DNA of 64,000 nucleotides from Pedobacter schmidteae (GCF_900564155.1 NZ_LS999839.1:2043097-2107096); one strand, 5' to 3'. Numbered from the stretch's first letter, positions 1-9,467 are shown. Program-made: numbers and translations. The notes: generated from the letters alone by a model not told the origin.

Positions 1-855
1 GAACTTGATTTATGTGATGAAGCCAAAGTAAAGGATTTTGTTTTGCAGCATGCCGATATCACAGGAGTAATTCACTTTGCAGCCTTTAAAGCGGTTGGTG
101 AATCTGTGCAACAGCCACTGAAATACTACAGGAATAATTTTTACTCATTGATCAACCTGATCAATGCATTTAACAGCAATGTGAATCTGGTATTCTCTTC
201 ATCTTGTACCGTGTATGGACAGCCCGACATTTTGCCGGTAACAGAAAGTGCACCAACAAAAAAAGCAGAATCTCCTTATGGGAACACCAAACAAATTGCA
301 GAAGAAATTTTACAGGAAACTTGTGCAGTAACGCCAACACTTAAAGTAACTTCTTTGCGTTATTTTAATCCGGTAGGTGCCCATCATAGTGCTTTAATTG
401 GAGAATTGCCAATTGGTGTTCCTCAAAACCTGGTTCCCTTTATCACGCAGTCGGCCATTGGCAAACGAGGAGCCATTACTGTTTATGGTAATGATTACAA
501 CACCCCGGATGGCAGCGCCATCAGAGACTACATTCATGTTGTGGACCTGGCAAAAGCGCATGTGGCGGCAATTAAACGTCTGGAAAGTAATAAAGCTGGT
601 GCTAACTATGAAGTGTTTAATCTTGGAACGGGCACAGGATCATCCGTATTGCAAATTATTGATGCCTTTGAGCAGTCGACAGGTGTAAAATTAAACTATA
701 CCATTGGCGCCAGAAGAGAAGGTGATATCGAAAAAGTATGGGGTGATGTAACCAAATCTACCAGAGATCTGGAATGGAAAGCAGAGCTCGACCTGAACGA
801 AATGATGTCGTCGGCCTGGAAATGGGAACTATATTTGAAGGACAATCCTTTTTAG
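1..855 (+). CDS. galE: UDP-glucose 4-epimerase, C-terminal part (5' end outside window)
   Basis: The open frame runs in from base 1 without a start codon, so this is the 3' part of a longer gene (about 284 of the usual ~340 residues). It would interconvert UDP-glucose and UDP-galactose with bound NAD in the cytoplasm. Short-chain dehydrogenase features are visible: the HFAAFKAVGES strand, the SSSCTVYG segment, and the YGNTK motif holding the catalytic Tyr and Lys, followed by the epimerase-type LRYFNPVGAH segment and GSAIRDYIHVVDLA in the substrate domain. The next ORF begins directly at the stop codon and a dTDP-glucose dehydratase follows, so this is a nucleotide-sugar locus. Family assignment is secure; galactose versus N-acetyl sugar preference cannot be read from this part. 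Confidence 0.93.
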   Translation, partial: ELDLCDEAKVKDFVLQHADITGVIHFAAFKAVGESVQQPLKYYRNNFYSLINLINAFNSNVNLVFSSSCTVYGQPDILPVTESAPTKKAESPYGNTKQIAEEILQETCAVTPTLKVTSLRYFNPVGAHHSALIGELPIGVPQNLVPFITQSAIGKRGAITVYGNDYNTPDGSAIRDYIHVVDLAKAHVAAIKRLESNKAGANYEVFNLGTGTGSSVLQIIDAFEQSTGVKLNYTIGARREGDIEKVWGDVTKSTRDLEWKAELDLNEMMSSAWKWELYLKDNPF

Positions 856-1422
856 ATGTTATTAAGTGAGCATAAAGCACTGAAACTGGAGATCAAGTCG
901 CTTCCTGAAAAGGAGAAGGATAAGCTATTGCTCAGATTAATTGCCAAGGATAAAGTCTTAACCGAACATCTTCATTTTAAATTACTGGAAGATGAGCAGG
1001 ATATGGCTATCCGGCATGAACAATTATTAAAAGGTATTGATCAGGGAATTGCCGAATTGAATGTTGCTAAACGACCAAATTCGAAAGAGGCTTTGCTTAA
1101 AATGAGGAAATTAAATGGCAATATTAATCACCATTTTAAAGTTACAAAAGACCTGAATTCTGAAATAGAACTCAGAATTCATTTGCTGATTAATATTCCG
1201 GTTGATTTTGATGAAAGTATTTATTCGTCACTATATAAGTTTAATGAAAAATTGCTGGTATATTTTGTGAAAACAACAAGTGCGGTTTTAAACAAATACT
1301 ATAAAATGCATGATGACCTTCAATTTGACCTTAAAAGTTCCCTCAATATTTTATTGACCAAAATTTATCATCATAAAACAGCTGCGATAGCAAAAACACT
1401 CGGATTGCCCGAACAGTTGTAA
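856..1422 (+). CDS. Conserved-looking hypothetical protein, 188 aa
   Basis: I do not recognise this family. The ATG follows the galE stop codon with no gap, so it is almost certainly co-translated with galE. The product is soluble, highly charged and predicted mostly helical: no signal peptide, no membrane segment, and Lys/Glu/Leu-rich stretches such as LPEKEKDKLLLRLIAKDK near the N terminus. Lack of cysteines and catalytic motifs argues against an enzyme. It sits between two nucleotide-sugar enzymes, but nothing in its sequence links it to sugar metabolism. Confidence 0.75.
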   Translation: MLLSEHKALKLEIKSLPEKEKDKLLLRLIAKDKVLTEHLHFKLLEDEQDMAIRHEQLLKGIDQGIAELNVAKRPNSKEALLKMRKLNGNINHHFKVTKDLNSEIELRIHLLINIPVDFDESIYSSLYKFNEKLLVYFVKTTSAVLNKYYKMHDDLQFDLKSSLNILLTKIYHHKTAAIAKTLGLPEQL

Positions 1423-1455
1423 TACAACTACTAACAGAAAAAGAGTATTAAATCA

Positions 1456-2508
1456 ATGAAGAAAATATTAATAACAGGTGGTGCCGGCTTTATCGGATCT
1501 CATGTGGTTCGAAGATTTGTAAACAATTACCCTCAATATGAAATCCTGAACCTGGATAAGTTAACCTATGCCGGTAACCTGGCTAATTTGACTGATATTG
1601 AAGATAAACCAAATTACAGGTTTATTAAGGCAGATATCACTGATGCTGTAGAGATTAACGAACTGTTTCAAAGGGAGAAAATAGATGCAGTTATACACCT
1701 GGCTGCCGAATCTCATGTAGACAGGTCTATTACCGACCCAACGGCTTTTGTAATGACAAATGTGATTGGTACAGTAAACTTGCTAAATGCAGCAAGAGAA
1801 TTCTGGAAAGGTGATTATGCAGACAAACGTTTTTATCATGTGTCAACAGATGAAGTGTATGGTGCTTTGGGCGAGACGGGAATGTTTACGGAAACTACAG
1901 CTTACGATCCGCATAGCCCATATTCGGCCTCAAAGGCTTCTTCTGATCACTTTGTAAGAGCGTACCATGATACTTACGGCCTTAATGTCGTAATATCTAA
2001 TTGCTCAAATAACTATGGTTCTCATCACTTCCCTGAAAAATTGATTCCGCTGGCTATTAATAATATTAAAAATAATCAACCAGTTCCTGTGTATGGAAAA
2101 GGGGAGAATGTACGGGACTGGTTATGGGTAGAGGACCATGCCAGGGCTATAGATGTCATTTTTCACGAGGCCAAAACAGGTGAGACCTATAATATAGGTG
2201 GACATAATGAATGGAAGAATATTGATCTGATTCATTTGCTTTGCAATATTATGGATGAAAAACTTGGGCGCGAAGCAGGAACTTCAGCTAAACTAATCAC
2301 CTTTGTTACCGATAGGGCGGGCCATGATTTGCGGTATGCAATAGATTCTACCAAGTTGCAAAATAAACTGAACTGGGTTCCAAGCTTGCAATTTGAAGAA
2401 GGTTTGGCAAAAACTGTAGACTGGTATCTGAAAAACGAAGAATGGCTCACCAATGTCACCTCTGGAAATTATCAGGCTTATTACGATACGCAGTATCAGG
2501 GTAGATAA
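1456..2508 (+). CDS. rfbB: dTDP-glucose 4,6-dehydratase
   Basis: Converts dTDP-glucose to dTDP-4-keto-6-deoxyglucose, the second step toward dTDP-L-rhamnose and other deoxysugars of surface polysaccharide. The 350-residue length is normal. Residues 7-15 form the NAD-binding TGGAGFIGSH loop, STDEVYG at 130-136 contains the Thr-Asp-Glu triad typical of RfbB rather than GalE, and YSASK at 156-160 supplies the catalytic Tyr and Lys. The NVRDWLWVEDHARA segment is also family-typical. The ATG lies 33 bp after the hypothetical gene, so galE, the unknown and rfbB probably form one operon that ends at the hairpin just downstream. rfbA, C and D are not in the window. Confidence 0.95.
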   Translation: MKKILITGGAGFIGSHVVRRFVNNYPQYEILNLDKLTYAGNLANLTDIEDKPNYRFIKADITDAVEINELFQREKIDAVIHLAAESHVDRSITDPTAFVMTNVIGTVNLLNAAREFWKGDYADKRFYHVSTDEVYGALGETGMFTETTAYDPHSPYSASKASSDHFVRAYHDTYGLNVVISNCSNNYGSHHFPEKLIPLAINNIKNNQPVPVYGKGENVRDWLWVEDHARAIDVIFHEAKTGETYNIGGHNEWKNIDLIHLLCNIMDEKLGREAGTSAKLITFVTDRAGHDLRYAIDSTKLQNKLNWVPSLQFEEGLAKTVDWYLKNEEWLTNVTSGNYQAYYDTQYQGR

Positions 2509-2511
2509 AAT

Positions 2512-2546
2512 AAAAATGGCTCCTTAAATTTTAAGGAGCCATTTTT
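2512..2546. terminator. Bidirectional hairpin terminator
   Basis: A long perfect stem (aaaaatggctcctta and its complement) around a tiny AATT loop is flanked by A and T tracts. It can end both the rightward rfbB operon and the leftward permease gene that stops at 2550. Confidence 0.85.
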
Positions 2547-2549
2547 ATT

Positions 2550-3782
2550 TTACTCATATCTTAAAGCTTCTACCGGATCCAGTTTAGATGCTTTTTTGGC
2601 TGGATAATATCCCGACACTATTCCAACCAGTACACATACCGCAAAACCTCCAAAAATCCACTCCCATGGGATGATGAAGGAGCCACCCATCCCTAATGAA
2701 ATCAGGTTGCCAATAGCTATTCCCAGAAAAATTCCAAAGGCACCTCCCATCAGACAAATCATCACCGCTTCAATCAGAAACTGTTTGCGAATCACTGCAG
2801 GATTTGCTCCAATAGCTTTTCTAATCCCAATTTCGCGTGTTCTTTCGGTAACCGATACCAACATGATATTCATAAGTCCAATAGAAGCACCTATTAAAGT
2901 AATCACTCCAATGGCAATACCACCTAATACGATAACCTTCAGGTTTTCAAATAAGGTTTGTGCCATCGCATCACTTTTTGTAATCTCGAAGTTATTGGGT
3001 TCAGTGACCCTGATTTTACGGATTTTACGGAATTCAGCTGTAGCTTCGCCAATCACATTTTCCATAATGTCGTTGCTGGGAACGATAACGGTGATGGTGT
3101 AAGAGGGACTTGCGCTGGAATTGATCAGCTTTGCTTTTAACAACGGAACGTACACGGCACGATCACCACTGAACCCCATACTTTGCCCTTTGGAAACCAA
3201 TACCCCAACCACTCTTAGCCTGCTATTGCCAACATTGATAACCTTGTCAAGTGGCGACTGGTTTTTGAAGAGTTTTTCGCTAACCTCACTGCCAATAATA
3301 CAAATATTTGCTCCCGATTGCGTTTCGGCCAGGTTAAAGTTTCGCCCAAGTGCCACTTCCAGGCCTTGAGAGGTTAAGCCGTATTCGTCCACCCCTTGTA
3401 TGCTAATATTGGGATTGGTTTTTTCAGTACCATACTTTATAGTAGCACCTCGGGTAGCAACCACACTTACAGCTACTTTTGCAGGGGTATTCAGTCGATC
3501 TTTAAAAGCCAGCGCATCTTCATACCGTATAGATTTAAAAGGCTTTTGCCTTTGTCCCGAACCACCTATCCGGATACCTGTACCACGATTTCTGATGTTA
3601 AAAGAATTAGCTCCCATACTCGAAAATGCTTCGGTCATGCTTTTTTTTACCGCATCTAGCGTGGTTAAAATGCCTACAAGGGCCGAGAGGCCAATGGCTA
3701 TGATCAATGCAGTTAGCATGGTTCGCAACCGGTTACTCGTGATAGACTGAAGGGCTAATTTTACGTTTTCGGTATAGGTCAT
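2550..3782 (-). CDS. MacB/FtsX-type ABC transporter permease
   Basis: An inner-membrane permease of the MacB/LolC-like group. Visible parts: an N-terminal membrane helix after NRLRTMLTALIIAIGLSALV, a periplasmic MacB_PCD-type domain (about residues 45-270), then the C-terminal FtsX domain with three hydrophobic segments, including the ERTREIGIRKAIGA signature before the second helix of that domain. It ends with the usual SKLDPVEALRYE tail. Length (410) is normal. No ATP-binding subunit lies beside it, so the ATPase partner must be elsewhere. The substrate cannot be inferred. Confidence 0.9.
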   Translation of the reverse strand: MTYTENVKLALQSITSNRLRTMLTALIIAIGLSALVGILTTLDAVKKSMTEAFSSMGANSFNIRNRGTGIRIGGSGQRQKPFKSIRYEDALAFKDRLNTPAKVAVSVVATRGATIKYGTEKTNPNISIQGVDEYGLTSQGLEVALGRNFNLAETQSGANICIIGSEVSEKLFKNQSPLDKVINVGNSRLRVVGVLVSKGQSMGFSGDRAVYVPLLKAKLINSSASPSYTITVIVPSNDIMENVIGEATAEFRKIRKIRVTEPNNFEITKSDAMAQTLFENLKVIVLGGIAIGVITLIGASIGLMNIMLVSVTERTREIGIRKAIGANPAVIRKQFLIEAVMICLMGGAFGIFLGIAIGNLISLGMGGSFIIPWEWIFGGFAVCVLVGIVSGYYPAKKASKLDPVEALRYE

Positions 3783-3804
3783 TACAGGCAGATAAATTTA
3801 GGAA

Positions 3805-3840
3805 AAAAATAAAAAGTCCTGTTGTTAAGACAACAGGACT
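3805..3840 (-). terminator. Terminator of the Fe-S carrier gene
   Basis: A stem of agtcctgttgt with its complement around a TAAG loop is followed, on the minus strand, by a T-rich run. It lies 30 bp beyond the stop of the minus-strand A-type carrier gene. Confidence 0.8.
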
Positions 3841-3869
3841 TGCTATAATGTTACAGTCTATAATTTGTT

Positions 3870-4223
3870 TTATACTGAAAAACTGGTGCCACAGCCACAA
3901 GTGCTGGCTGCATTGGGATTACTGAAGGTAAAACCTCTTGAATTCAAACCATCCTGCCAGTCAACCTGCATGCCCATTAAATACATCTGATGGGCTTTGT
4001 GCATAAACACTTTAATTCCGTCGATCAAAAATTCCTGATCACCGTCTTTTTTTTGATCAAACCCCAGCACATAGTTCATGCCCGAGCAGCCTCCTCCTTC
4101 TACACCTACACGTAAGCCGAAATCTTCAGCTATTTCTTGTTGGTCTCTTAATTTAAGAAGTTCCTTTACAGCCGTCTCTGTAAAAGTTACAGGGGCAAAT
4201 GCAGTATCTACAGTATTACTCAT
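3870..4223 (-). CDS. A-type iron-sulfur carrier (HesB/IscA/ErpA family)
   Basis: Carries nascent Fe-S clusters to apo-enzymes. The three conserved cysteines are all present: Cys46 in GGGCSGMNY and Cys109/Cys111 in the C-terminal CGCG. The 117-residue length is normal with a short N-terminal extension. IscA, SufA and ErpA cannot be told apart by sequence alone, and no suf or isc genes adjoin it. It is a single-gene unit with its own downstream hairpin. Confidence 0.92.
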   Translation of the reverse strand: MSNTVDTAFAPVTFTETAVKELLKLRDQQEIAEDFGLRVGVEGGGCSGMNYVLGFDQKKDGDQEFLIDGIKVFMHKAHQMYLMGMQVDWQDGLNSRGFTFSNPNAASTCGCGTSFSV

Positions 4224-4351
4224 AGTGTTTAGTCGCTGTTAAAAATCTATTCAACCTTTGATAAAAAATCAATCAATAAGGCAAATATAAATCAAAATGT
4301 ACATTTTTGTTGGTGTTACCATTAATTATTACGGTATTCAAACAAAGCAAA

Positions 4352-4882
4352 ATGGACTTAGATAGATTTTTAACCGAGGCAGGTGCATTGGTAATTGGAG
4401 GTGTCGCAACCGTTTCGGCGGGATATTATCTGATCAGAGGGGATATTCAAACGTATCTCCGTTTAAAGTTTTCCGATCAGAAGAAAGAAAAAGACAGCCC
4501 ACTTTTATCGTTACGTTTGCAGGCGCACGAAAGACTGATCGTTTTTATTGAGCGCATCAACCCATCCAACCTTTTCATTCGGGTACACCAACAGGGGATA
4601 TCCCTGGCCGAACTTCGCGCAACTATATTAAATGAAATCAGGGCCGAATATCAACATAACATTACCCAGCAACTATATATCAGCACCGAAACCTGGAATG
4701 TAGTAAAAAAATTGAAAGAAGATACTATTGCCATGGTAAACAATGGCGCCAAAAGCTTGCCAGATGAGGCGACAGGTGTAGATCTGAGCCGTAAAGTGTT
4801 ACAGCATATGGCTGGCATCGAAAATAACCCCTACGATTTAACGTTGGATTTGATTAAAAAAGATATTCATCAGTTGTTTTAA
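4352..4882 (+). CDS. Small membrane-anchored hypothetical protein upstream of the mutase
   Basis: I place the start at the ATG at 4352 ([11 protein letters not shown]), giving 176 residues; an in-frame TTG at 4307 exists but its leader is not convincing. Residues about 10-28 form one hydrophobic segment ([17 protein letters not shown]), and the rest is a soluble, mixed charged domain. No enzyme motif is visible. The stop codon is 2 bp before the mutase ATG, so the two are translated as a pair. This suggests a role linked to the mutase or simple operon membership; function is unknown. Confidence 0.8.
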   Translation: MDLDRFLTEAGALVIGGVATVSAGYYLIRGDIQTYLRLKFSDQKKEKDSPLLSLRLQAHERLIVFIERINPSNLFIRVHQQGISLAELRATILNEIRAEYQHNITQQLYISTETWNVVKKLKEDTIAMVNNGAKSLPDEATGVDLSRKVLQHMAGIENNPYDLTLDLIKKDIHQLF

Positions 4883-4884
4883 TT

Positions 4885-6432
4885 ATGAGTGATAAAAAAT
4901 TTACAACCACTTCAGGTATAGAAATAAAGGAGGTGTATACCCAGGCAACGGCTTCAGTTGAAGGACCGGGTGAATTCCCTTATACACGTGGAATTCAGAA
5001 AGACATGTACCGCGGACGTTTGTGGACTATGCGCCAGTATGCCGGCTTTTCAACTGCCGAGGAATCCAATAAACGTTATCATTACTTGCTAAAACAGGGA
5101 ACGATGGGGCTCTCCGTAGCTTTTGATCTGCCTACGCAAATTGGTTACGATTCTGACCATGCAATGGCCGAAGGAGAGGTAGGGAAAGTTGGTGTAGCTA
5201 TCGACTCATTAAAAGATATTGAAATATTATTTGATGGGATTGAGCTGCAAAAGATTACGACTTCCATGACCATCAATGCTACCGCTTCTATTTTGCTGGC
5301 CATGTACATCGCCCTGGCCAAAAAACAGGGGGCAGATATCAGACAGATTTCCGGTACCATTCAGAATGATATTTTAAAAGAGTACGCAGCAAGAGGTACC
5401 TATATTTATCCGCCGAAGGCTTCGATGCGGATCATTACCGATATTTTTGAATACTGCAGCAAAGAGGTGCCCAAATGGAATACCATTTCTATTTCAGGCT
5501 ACCACATTCGCGAAGCGGGATCTACAGCTGTACAGGAACTGGCCTTTACCCTGGCAAATGGAAAGGCTTATTTAAAAGCAGCGCTTGAAAAAGGATTGGA
5601 TATCAACGTTTTTGCCAAACGTTTGTCTTTCTTTTTCAACTGTCACAATAATTTTTTTGAGGAAATTGCAAAATTCAGGGCAGCCCGCAGAATGTGGGCA
5701 AATATGACCAAAGCGCTGGGGGCTACTGATGAAAAGGCCCAGATGCTTCGTTTTCATACACAAACAGGAGGATCAACCCTTACCGCACAGCAACCGCTCA
5801 ACAATGTAATCAGGGTTACCAATCAAGCCATGGCAGCAGTACTTGGCGGAACACAGTCTCTGCACACCAATGGCTACGATGAGGCTTTGTCATTGCCTAC
5901 CGAAGCTGCAGCCAAAATAGCCCTGCGTACCCAGCAGGTTATAGCTTTTGAAAGTGGCGTAACAGATACAGTGGATCCTTTGGCAGGTTCCTATTTTGTG
6001 GAAACGCTGACCCATGAAATTGAAGTAGCGGCTCAGTTGTATATAGATAAAATTGATGCGATGGGAGGTTCTGTAAATGCCATCGAAAATGAGTATATCC
6101 AAAACGAGATTGCGGCTGCCGCTTATCGCTACCAGGTTGAAGTGGAAGAGGCCAGCCGGGTTATTGTTGGCGTTAATAAATTTGTGCAGGAAAAGGAAGG
6201 TATTGAGGAGGTATTTACCATCGATGAATCTATCCGAGCCATACAAACTGAAAAGTTGAGAAAGCTAAAGGCCGAACGTGATAATCTGGCGGTACAAAAA
6301 TCATTGGATGAACTCCGGAATGCTGCTAAAGGTACTGACAATTTAATGCCGTTTATTCTTGCTTCGGTGGAGGTATATGCAACACTGGGCGAAATAGCCA
6401 ATGTGTTGCGGAATGTTTTTGGAGAATATTAA
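4885..6432 (+). CDS. Methylmalonyl-CoA mutase, large (catalytic) subunit without B12 domain
   Basis: Rearranges (R)-methylmalonyl-CoA to succinyl-CoA (or the reverse) by a coenzyme-B12 radical mechanism. The 515 residues cover only the substrate-binding TIM barrel: [13 protein letters not shown] near the start, [17 protein letters not shown], the PPKASMRII segment and [12 protein letters not shown], whose Tyr-His pair belongs to the active site. The Tyr in RQYAGF and the Arg in SMRII match, as I recall them, the residues that separate methylmalonyl- from isobutyryl-CoA mutases. The C-terminal cobalamin-binding domain (DxHxxG) is missing, so a separate small subunit is required; none is encoded in this window. 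Related acyl-CoA mutases remain possible. Confidence 0.88.
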   Translation: MSDKKFTTTSGIEIKEVYTQATASVEGPGEFPYTRGIQKDMYRGRLWTMRQYAGFSTAEESNKRYHYLLKQGTMGLSVAFDLPTQIGYDSDHAMAEGEVGKVGVAIDSLKDIEILFDGIELQKITTSMTINATASILLAMYIALAKKQGADIRQISGTIQNDILKEYAARGTYIYPPKASMRIITDIFEYCSKEVPKWNTISISGYHIREAGSTAVQELAFTLANGKAYLKAALEKGLDINVFAKRLSFFFNCHNNFFEEIAKFRAARRMWANMTKALGATDEKAQMLRFHTQTGGSTLTAQQPLNNVIRVTNQAMAAVLGGTQSLHTNGYDEALSLPTEAAAKIALRTQQVIAFESGVTDTVDPLAGSYFVETLTHEIEVAAQLYIDKIDAMGGSVNAIENEYIQNEIAAAAYRYQVEVEEASRVIVGVNKFVQEKEGIEEVFTIDESIRAIQTEKLRKLKAERDNLAVQKSLDELRNAAKGTDNLMPFILASVEVYATLGEIANVLRNVFGEY

Positions 6433-6626
6433 AAAGTATGTTAATAAATAGTTATCCACATAAAAAATTGAGGTTAACTATGGTATGATATTGCTGTTTA
6501 AGTACTTACCAAATAAATGAAAATTAAGTTTTTTTTGTTGATAATTTTTTGAATATTCGATCTCTCGGACGCGATCATTTTATATGCGCTTATCGTAACT
6601 GTAAACCAACAAATTATAGCATAACT
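6433..6626. other. dnaA upstream region with a DnaA box; candidate oriC or autoregulatory site
   Basis: This AT-rich 194 bp gap holds a perfect DnaA box, TTATCCACA, at 6452-6460 and AT-rich runs after it (for example around 6525-6555). Such a site before dnaA fits autoregulation and may mark an origin. I saw only one perfect box in the gap, so the origin call is weak. Confidence 0.4.
6452..6460 (+). promoter_or_regulatory. DnaA box
   Basis: Exact match to the consensus TTATCCACA, 167 bp before the dnaA start codon. Two further exact matches at 47633 and 51886 lie in the defence island and are likely chance. Confidence 0.6.
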
Positions 6627-8057
6627 ATGGAAAAAACTTGTACAGAAGTATGGAAAAACTGTCTCCAAATTATAAAAGATAATATTCCGGCCCAGAGTTT
6701 TAAAACCTGGTTCGAACCAATATCTGCCCTTAAGTTGGAAGGCAAAGTTTTGACTATACAAGTACCTAGTTTATTCTTTTACGAATGGCTGGAAGAGCAT
6801 TATGTTGGACTGCTCAGAAAAACAGTTAAAAAACAATTGGGCGACGAAGGAAGGCTTGAATATAATATAGTTGTCGATAAATCTTCTAACACCGGCTCTC
6901 CGTATACTACCAATATGCCTAGTAACGGTAACGGTGCCGAGGCCAAAAAACAATCGATGCCTATTCCGGTTTCTATAAATAAGGACATTAAAAACCCTTT
7001 TATTATCCCTGGTTTAAAAAAGCTGAATGTCGACCCCCAGCTGAATGCCAATTATACCTTTGAAAATTATATTGAAGGAGATTGTAATCGCCTGGCCCGT
7101 TCTGCAGGTTATGCAGTAGCTGCAAAGCCGGGTGGCACATCGTTTAATCCTTTAATGATATATGGTGGAGTAGGATTGGGTAAAACGCACCTTTCTCAGG
7201 CTATAGGAAATGAGATTAAGAGGAATATGCCCGATAAGCTGGTGATTTATGTTTCCTGCGAGAAATTTTGTCAGCAGTTTGTGGATTCCCTGAAGAACAA
7301 CACCATTAATGACTTTGTTAACTTTTATCAGGCCATGGATGTCATCATCATGGATGATGTGCACAATTTTGCCGGTAAAGAGAAAACACAAGATATATTT
7401 TTCCATATTTTTAATCACCTGCACCAATCAGGTAAACAGGTGATCCTTTCCTCAGATAAGGCTCCTAAAGACCTGGCGGGTTTGGAAGAACGACTATTGA
7501 GCCGTTTTAAATGGGGCCTTTCGGCTGATTTGCAAATCCCCGATCTGGAAACCAGAATTGCTATACTCCGGAAAAAAATGTATGCCGATGGTATCGATCT
7601 GCCGGCCGAAGTAGTAGAATACGTTGCACATAATATTGATAATAATGTTCGGGAACTGGAAGGCGCCATGGTGTCTTTACTGGCACAATCCACATTAAAC
7701 AAAAAAGATATCGACCTGGCCCTGGCTAAGCAGATGCTGAAGAATTTCATTAAAAATACTTCGAAAGAGATTTCAATGGAATACATTCAAAAACTGGTTT
7801 GCGAGTATTTTGAAGTGCCGGTGGATATGGTAAAGTCTCAGACCCGGAAAAGAGAAATTGTTCAGGCCCGTCAAATCTCCATGTACCTGTCAAAAAGCCA
7901 TACCAAATCTTCTTTGAAGACAATAGGTGCCTTCTTTGGAGGAAGAGATCACTCGACTGTAATTTACGCCTGTCAGACTGTAGAAGACCTTATTGATACC
8001 GACAAAAAATTTAAAGGATATGTGCATGATATTCAAAAGAAATTAAAAATGAGCTAA
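6627..8057 (+). CDS. dnaA: Chromosomal replication initiator DnaA
   Basis: Binds DnaA boxes and opens the origin. Start chosen at ATG 6627 (MEKTCTEVWKNCLQ), where the domain I homology begins; the longer frame from 6549 adds an unrelated leader. Order of parts in the 476 residues: domain I (1-85), variable linker (about 86-125), AAA+ core with Walker A GGVGLGKT at 180-187, Walker B MDD at 242-244, the arginine-finger region SRFKWG, and domain IV with the DnaA signature around FFGGRDHSTVIYACQ near the C terminus. All key motifs are intact. A bidirectional hairpin follows the stop. Confidence 0.97.
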   Translation: MEKTCTEVWKNCLQIIKDNIPAQSFKTWFEPISALKLEGKVLTIQVPSLFFYEWLEEHYVGLLRKTVKKQLGDEGRLEYNIVVDKSSNTGSPYTTNMPSNGNGAEAKKQSMPIPVSINKDIKNPFIIPGLKKLNVDPQLNANYTFENYIEGDCNRLARSAGYAVAAKPGGTSFNPLMIYGGVGLGKTHLSQAIGNEIKRNMPDKLVIYVSCEKFCQQFVDSLKNNTINDFVNFYQAMDVIIMDDVHNFAGKEKTQDIFFHIFNHLHQSGKQVILSSDKAPKDLAGLEERLLSRFKWGLSADLQIPDLETRIAILRKKMYADGIDLPAEVVEYVAHNIDNNVRELEGAMVSLLAQSTLNKKDIDLALAKQMLKNFIKNTSKEISMEYIQKLVCEYFEVPVDMVKSQTRKREIVQARQISMYLSKSHTKSSLKTIGAFFGGRDHSTVIYACQTVEDLIDTDKKFKGYVHDIQKKLKMS

Positions 8058-8077
8058 TAGATATAAGTTCATTTCAC

Positions 8078-8113
8078 AAAAAAGCCTGTAAGTTTTGCTT
8101 ACAGGCTTTTTTG
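8078..8113. terminator. Bidirectional terminator between dnaA and the NUDIX gene
   Basis: The stem aaagcctgtaag with its complement around a short loop has A and T tracts on both sides, so it can serve dnaA (plus) and the convergent NUDIX gene (minus). Confidence 0.85.
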
Positions 8114-8135
8114 TTGCCTTGGGTTAATGATACGC

Positions 8136-8678
8136 TTACTGCAACTTCATTAATCCATAAAATAAAGCCGCGCAATGCAAGGCCTGATCTATTTTGTTAT
8201 CAGCCAGTAATTGCCTTACTTCTTCAATCGTATATACTTCTACATTTAAAATTTCATGTTCGTCTAAATGCTGCATGTGAGTCTTTACGCCTCCTTTTAG
8301 CAAATAGGTATAGGTTACATTGTTGGCCGTTGCCGGGTTGGGGTAAAGCGTAGCGATCAGTTCTGCACTTTCAAAAGAATAGCCCGTTTCTTCTAGTAAT
8401 TCCCTTCTGATGGCATCCTCGGGCAGTTCATCGCCGTCAATAACTCCTCCTGGTACTTCCAGCGAAACAATATCAGCCGCATGACGGTATTGGCGCACCA
8501 ATATCATTTTATGATCGGCAGTAAGGGCAATAGCATTTACCCAGTTTGGATACTCCAGTACATAATAATCATCTTTAATGCTTCCATTTTGCAATTTGCA
8601 GGTATCAACCCTAAGTGTTGCCCATTTTTCTTTCACCAGATACCTGGACGAAAGCTTCTCCCATTTTAATATTTCCAT
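8136..8678 (-). CDS. NUDIX hydrolase, ADP-ribose pyrophosphatase-like
   Basis: Hydrolyses a nucleoside diphosphate linked to another moiety. The complete NUDIX box (G-x5-E-x7-REUxEExGU) lies at residues 78-100, with RRELLEETGY at its end. The upstream VRQYRHA and LEVPGG segments are typical of the ADP-ribose/NDP-sugar pyrophosphatase subgroup. Length 180 aa is normal, with no signal peptide. It begins 12 bp after the TPM protein gene on the same strand and may be the last gene of the lemA-TPM operon. Substrate is inferred from subgroup resemblance only. Confidence 0.9.
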   Translation of the reverse strand: MEILKWEKLSSRYLVKEKWATLRVDTCKLQNGSIKDDYYVLEYPNWVNAIALTADHKMILVRQYRHAADIVSLEVPGGVIDGDELPEDAIRRELLEETGYSFESAELIATLYPNPATANNVTYTYLLKGGVKTHMQHLDEHEILNVEVYTIEEVRQLLADNKIDQALHCAALFYGLMKLQ

Positions 8679-8690
8679 CCGACGTATAGA

Positions 8691-9464
8691 TTACCAGCTT
8701 CCGCTGCTTCCACCACCACCAAAACTTCCTCCACCAAAACCGCCGAAGCCACCACCACTGCTGCCTCCGCCGCCCCAGCCTCCGCCGCCACCAGAACCAC
8801 GTCCGCCACCTAGCAACATACTCCAGAATAATGCATCTGCTACACCACGGCCGCCTATTACCTGGCCACCACCACCGGTTCCTCCACCTCTTCTTAGTAG
8901 TATTATCACTACAACGATAATGATGATAAGGATAAAAACACTGGAAGTGCCGCCACCACGTTTGCCGGCTTTTGGTTTGTCATTTTTATATTCGCCCTTG
9001 CTAAGGCTGATAATGGCATTGGTGCCGGCTTCAAGACCTTGATAGTAGTCGCCCGCTTTAAAATAGGGTTTAATATCATTGTCGATGATCCGCCTGGTAT
9101 ACATATCCGGTAACACGCCCTCTACGCCATAACCCGTTTGTATGGCTATCTTCCTGTCGCCCAGTGCCACAACAATCATTACCCCATTATCTTTTCCTTT
9201 TGTGCCCACACCCCATTTCCGGCCTAGTTGCATGGCGTAGTCGTTAATGTCATATTCACCAACAGACTTAATCACTGCAATGGCCACCTGTATAGAGGTC
9301 GAATCGTCAAAAGCAACCAGTTTTTGTTCCAGTTGCCGGATCTGGTCGCTAGAAAGTGTTCCTGTATAATCATTAACAAGCGTATTCGGTTTTTCAGGAA
9401 AATCCTGGGCGTAGCCTATAGCCGAAAAAATGATCAATAAAAAGGCTATGATATTTTTCTTCAT
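8691..9464 (-). CDS. TPM-domain protein with signal peptide, membrane helix and Gly-rich tail
   Basis: An exported, membrane-anchored member of the TPM_phosphatase/YgcG group. It has an N-terminal signal peptide ending near GYAQ, a TPM domain (about 30-160) beginning with NTLVNDYTGTLSS, and one strong transmembrane helix (about 174-192) followed by RRGGG. The last ~65 residues are almost pure Gly/Ser with a few Trp and Phe. This layout is common for TPM proteins next to lemA. Phosphatase activity of TPM domains has been reported for few members, so the activity here is uncertain. The antisense of the Gly-rich tail gives a spurious Pro-rich ORF. Confidence 0.88.
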   Translation of the reverse strand: MKKNIIAFLLIIFSAIGYAQDFPEKPNTLVNDYTGTLSSDQIRQLEQKLVAFDDSTSIQVAIAVIKSVGEYDINDYAMQLGRKWGVGTKGKDNGVMIVVALGDRKIAIQTGYGVEGVLPDMYTRRIIDNDIKPYFKAGDYYQGLEAGTNAIISLSKGEYKNDKPKAGKRGGGTSSVFILIIIIVVVIILLRRGGGTGGGGQVIGGRGVADALFWSMLLGGGRGSGGGGGWGGGGSSGGGFGGFGGGSFGGGGSSGSW

Positions 9465-9467
9465 TGC

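Noticed and set aside
6549..6626. Extended N terminus for DnaA
   Set aside because: The extra 26 residues have no DnaA homology and lie in the AT-rich regulatory gap; ATG 6627 begins domain I.
8578..9042. Proline-rich plus-strand ORF
   Set aside because: It is the antisense of the Gly-rich tail of the TPM protein, which has a clear signal peptide and domain in its own frame.
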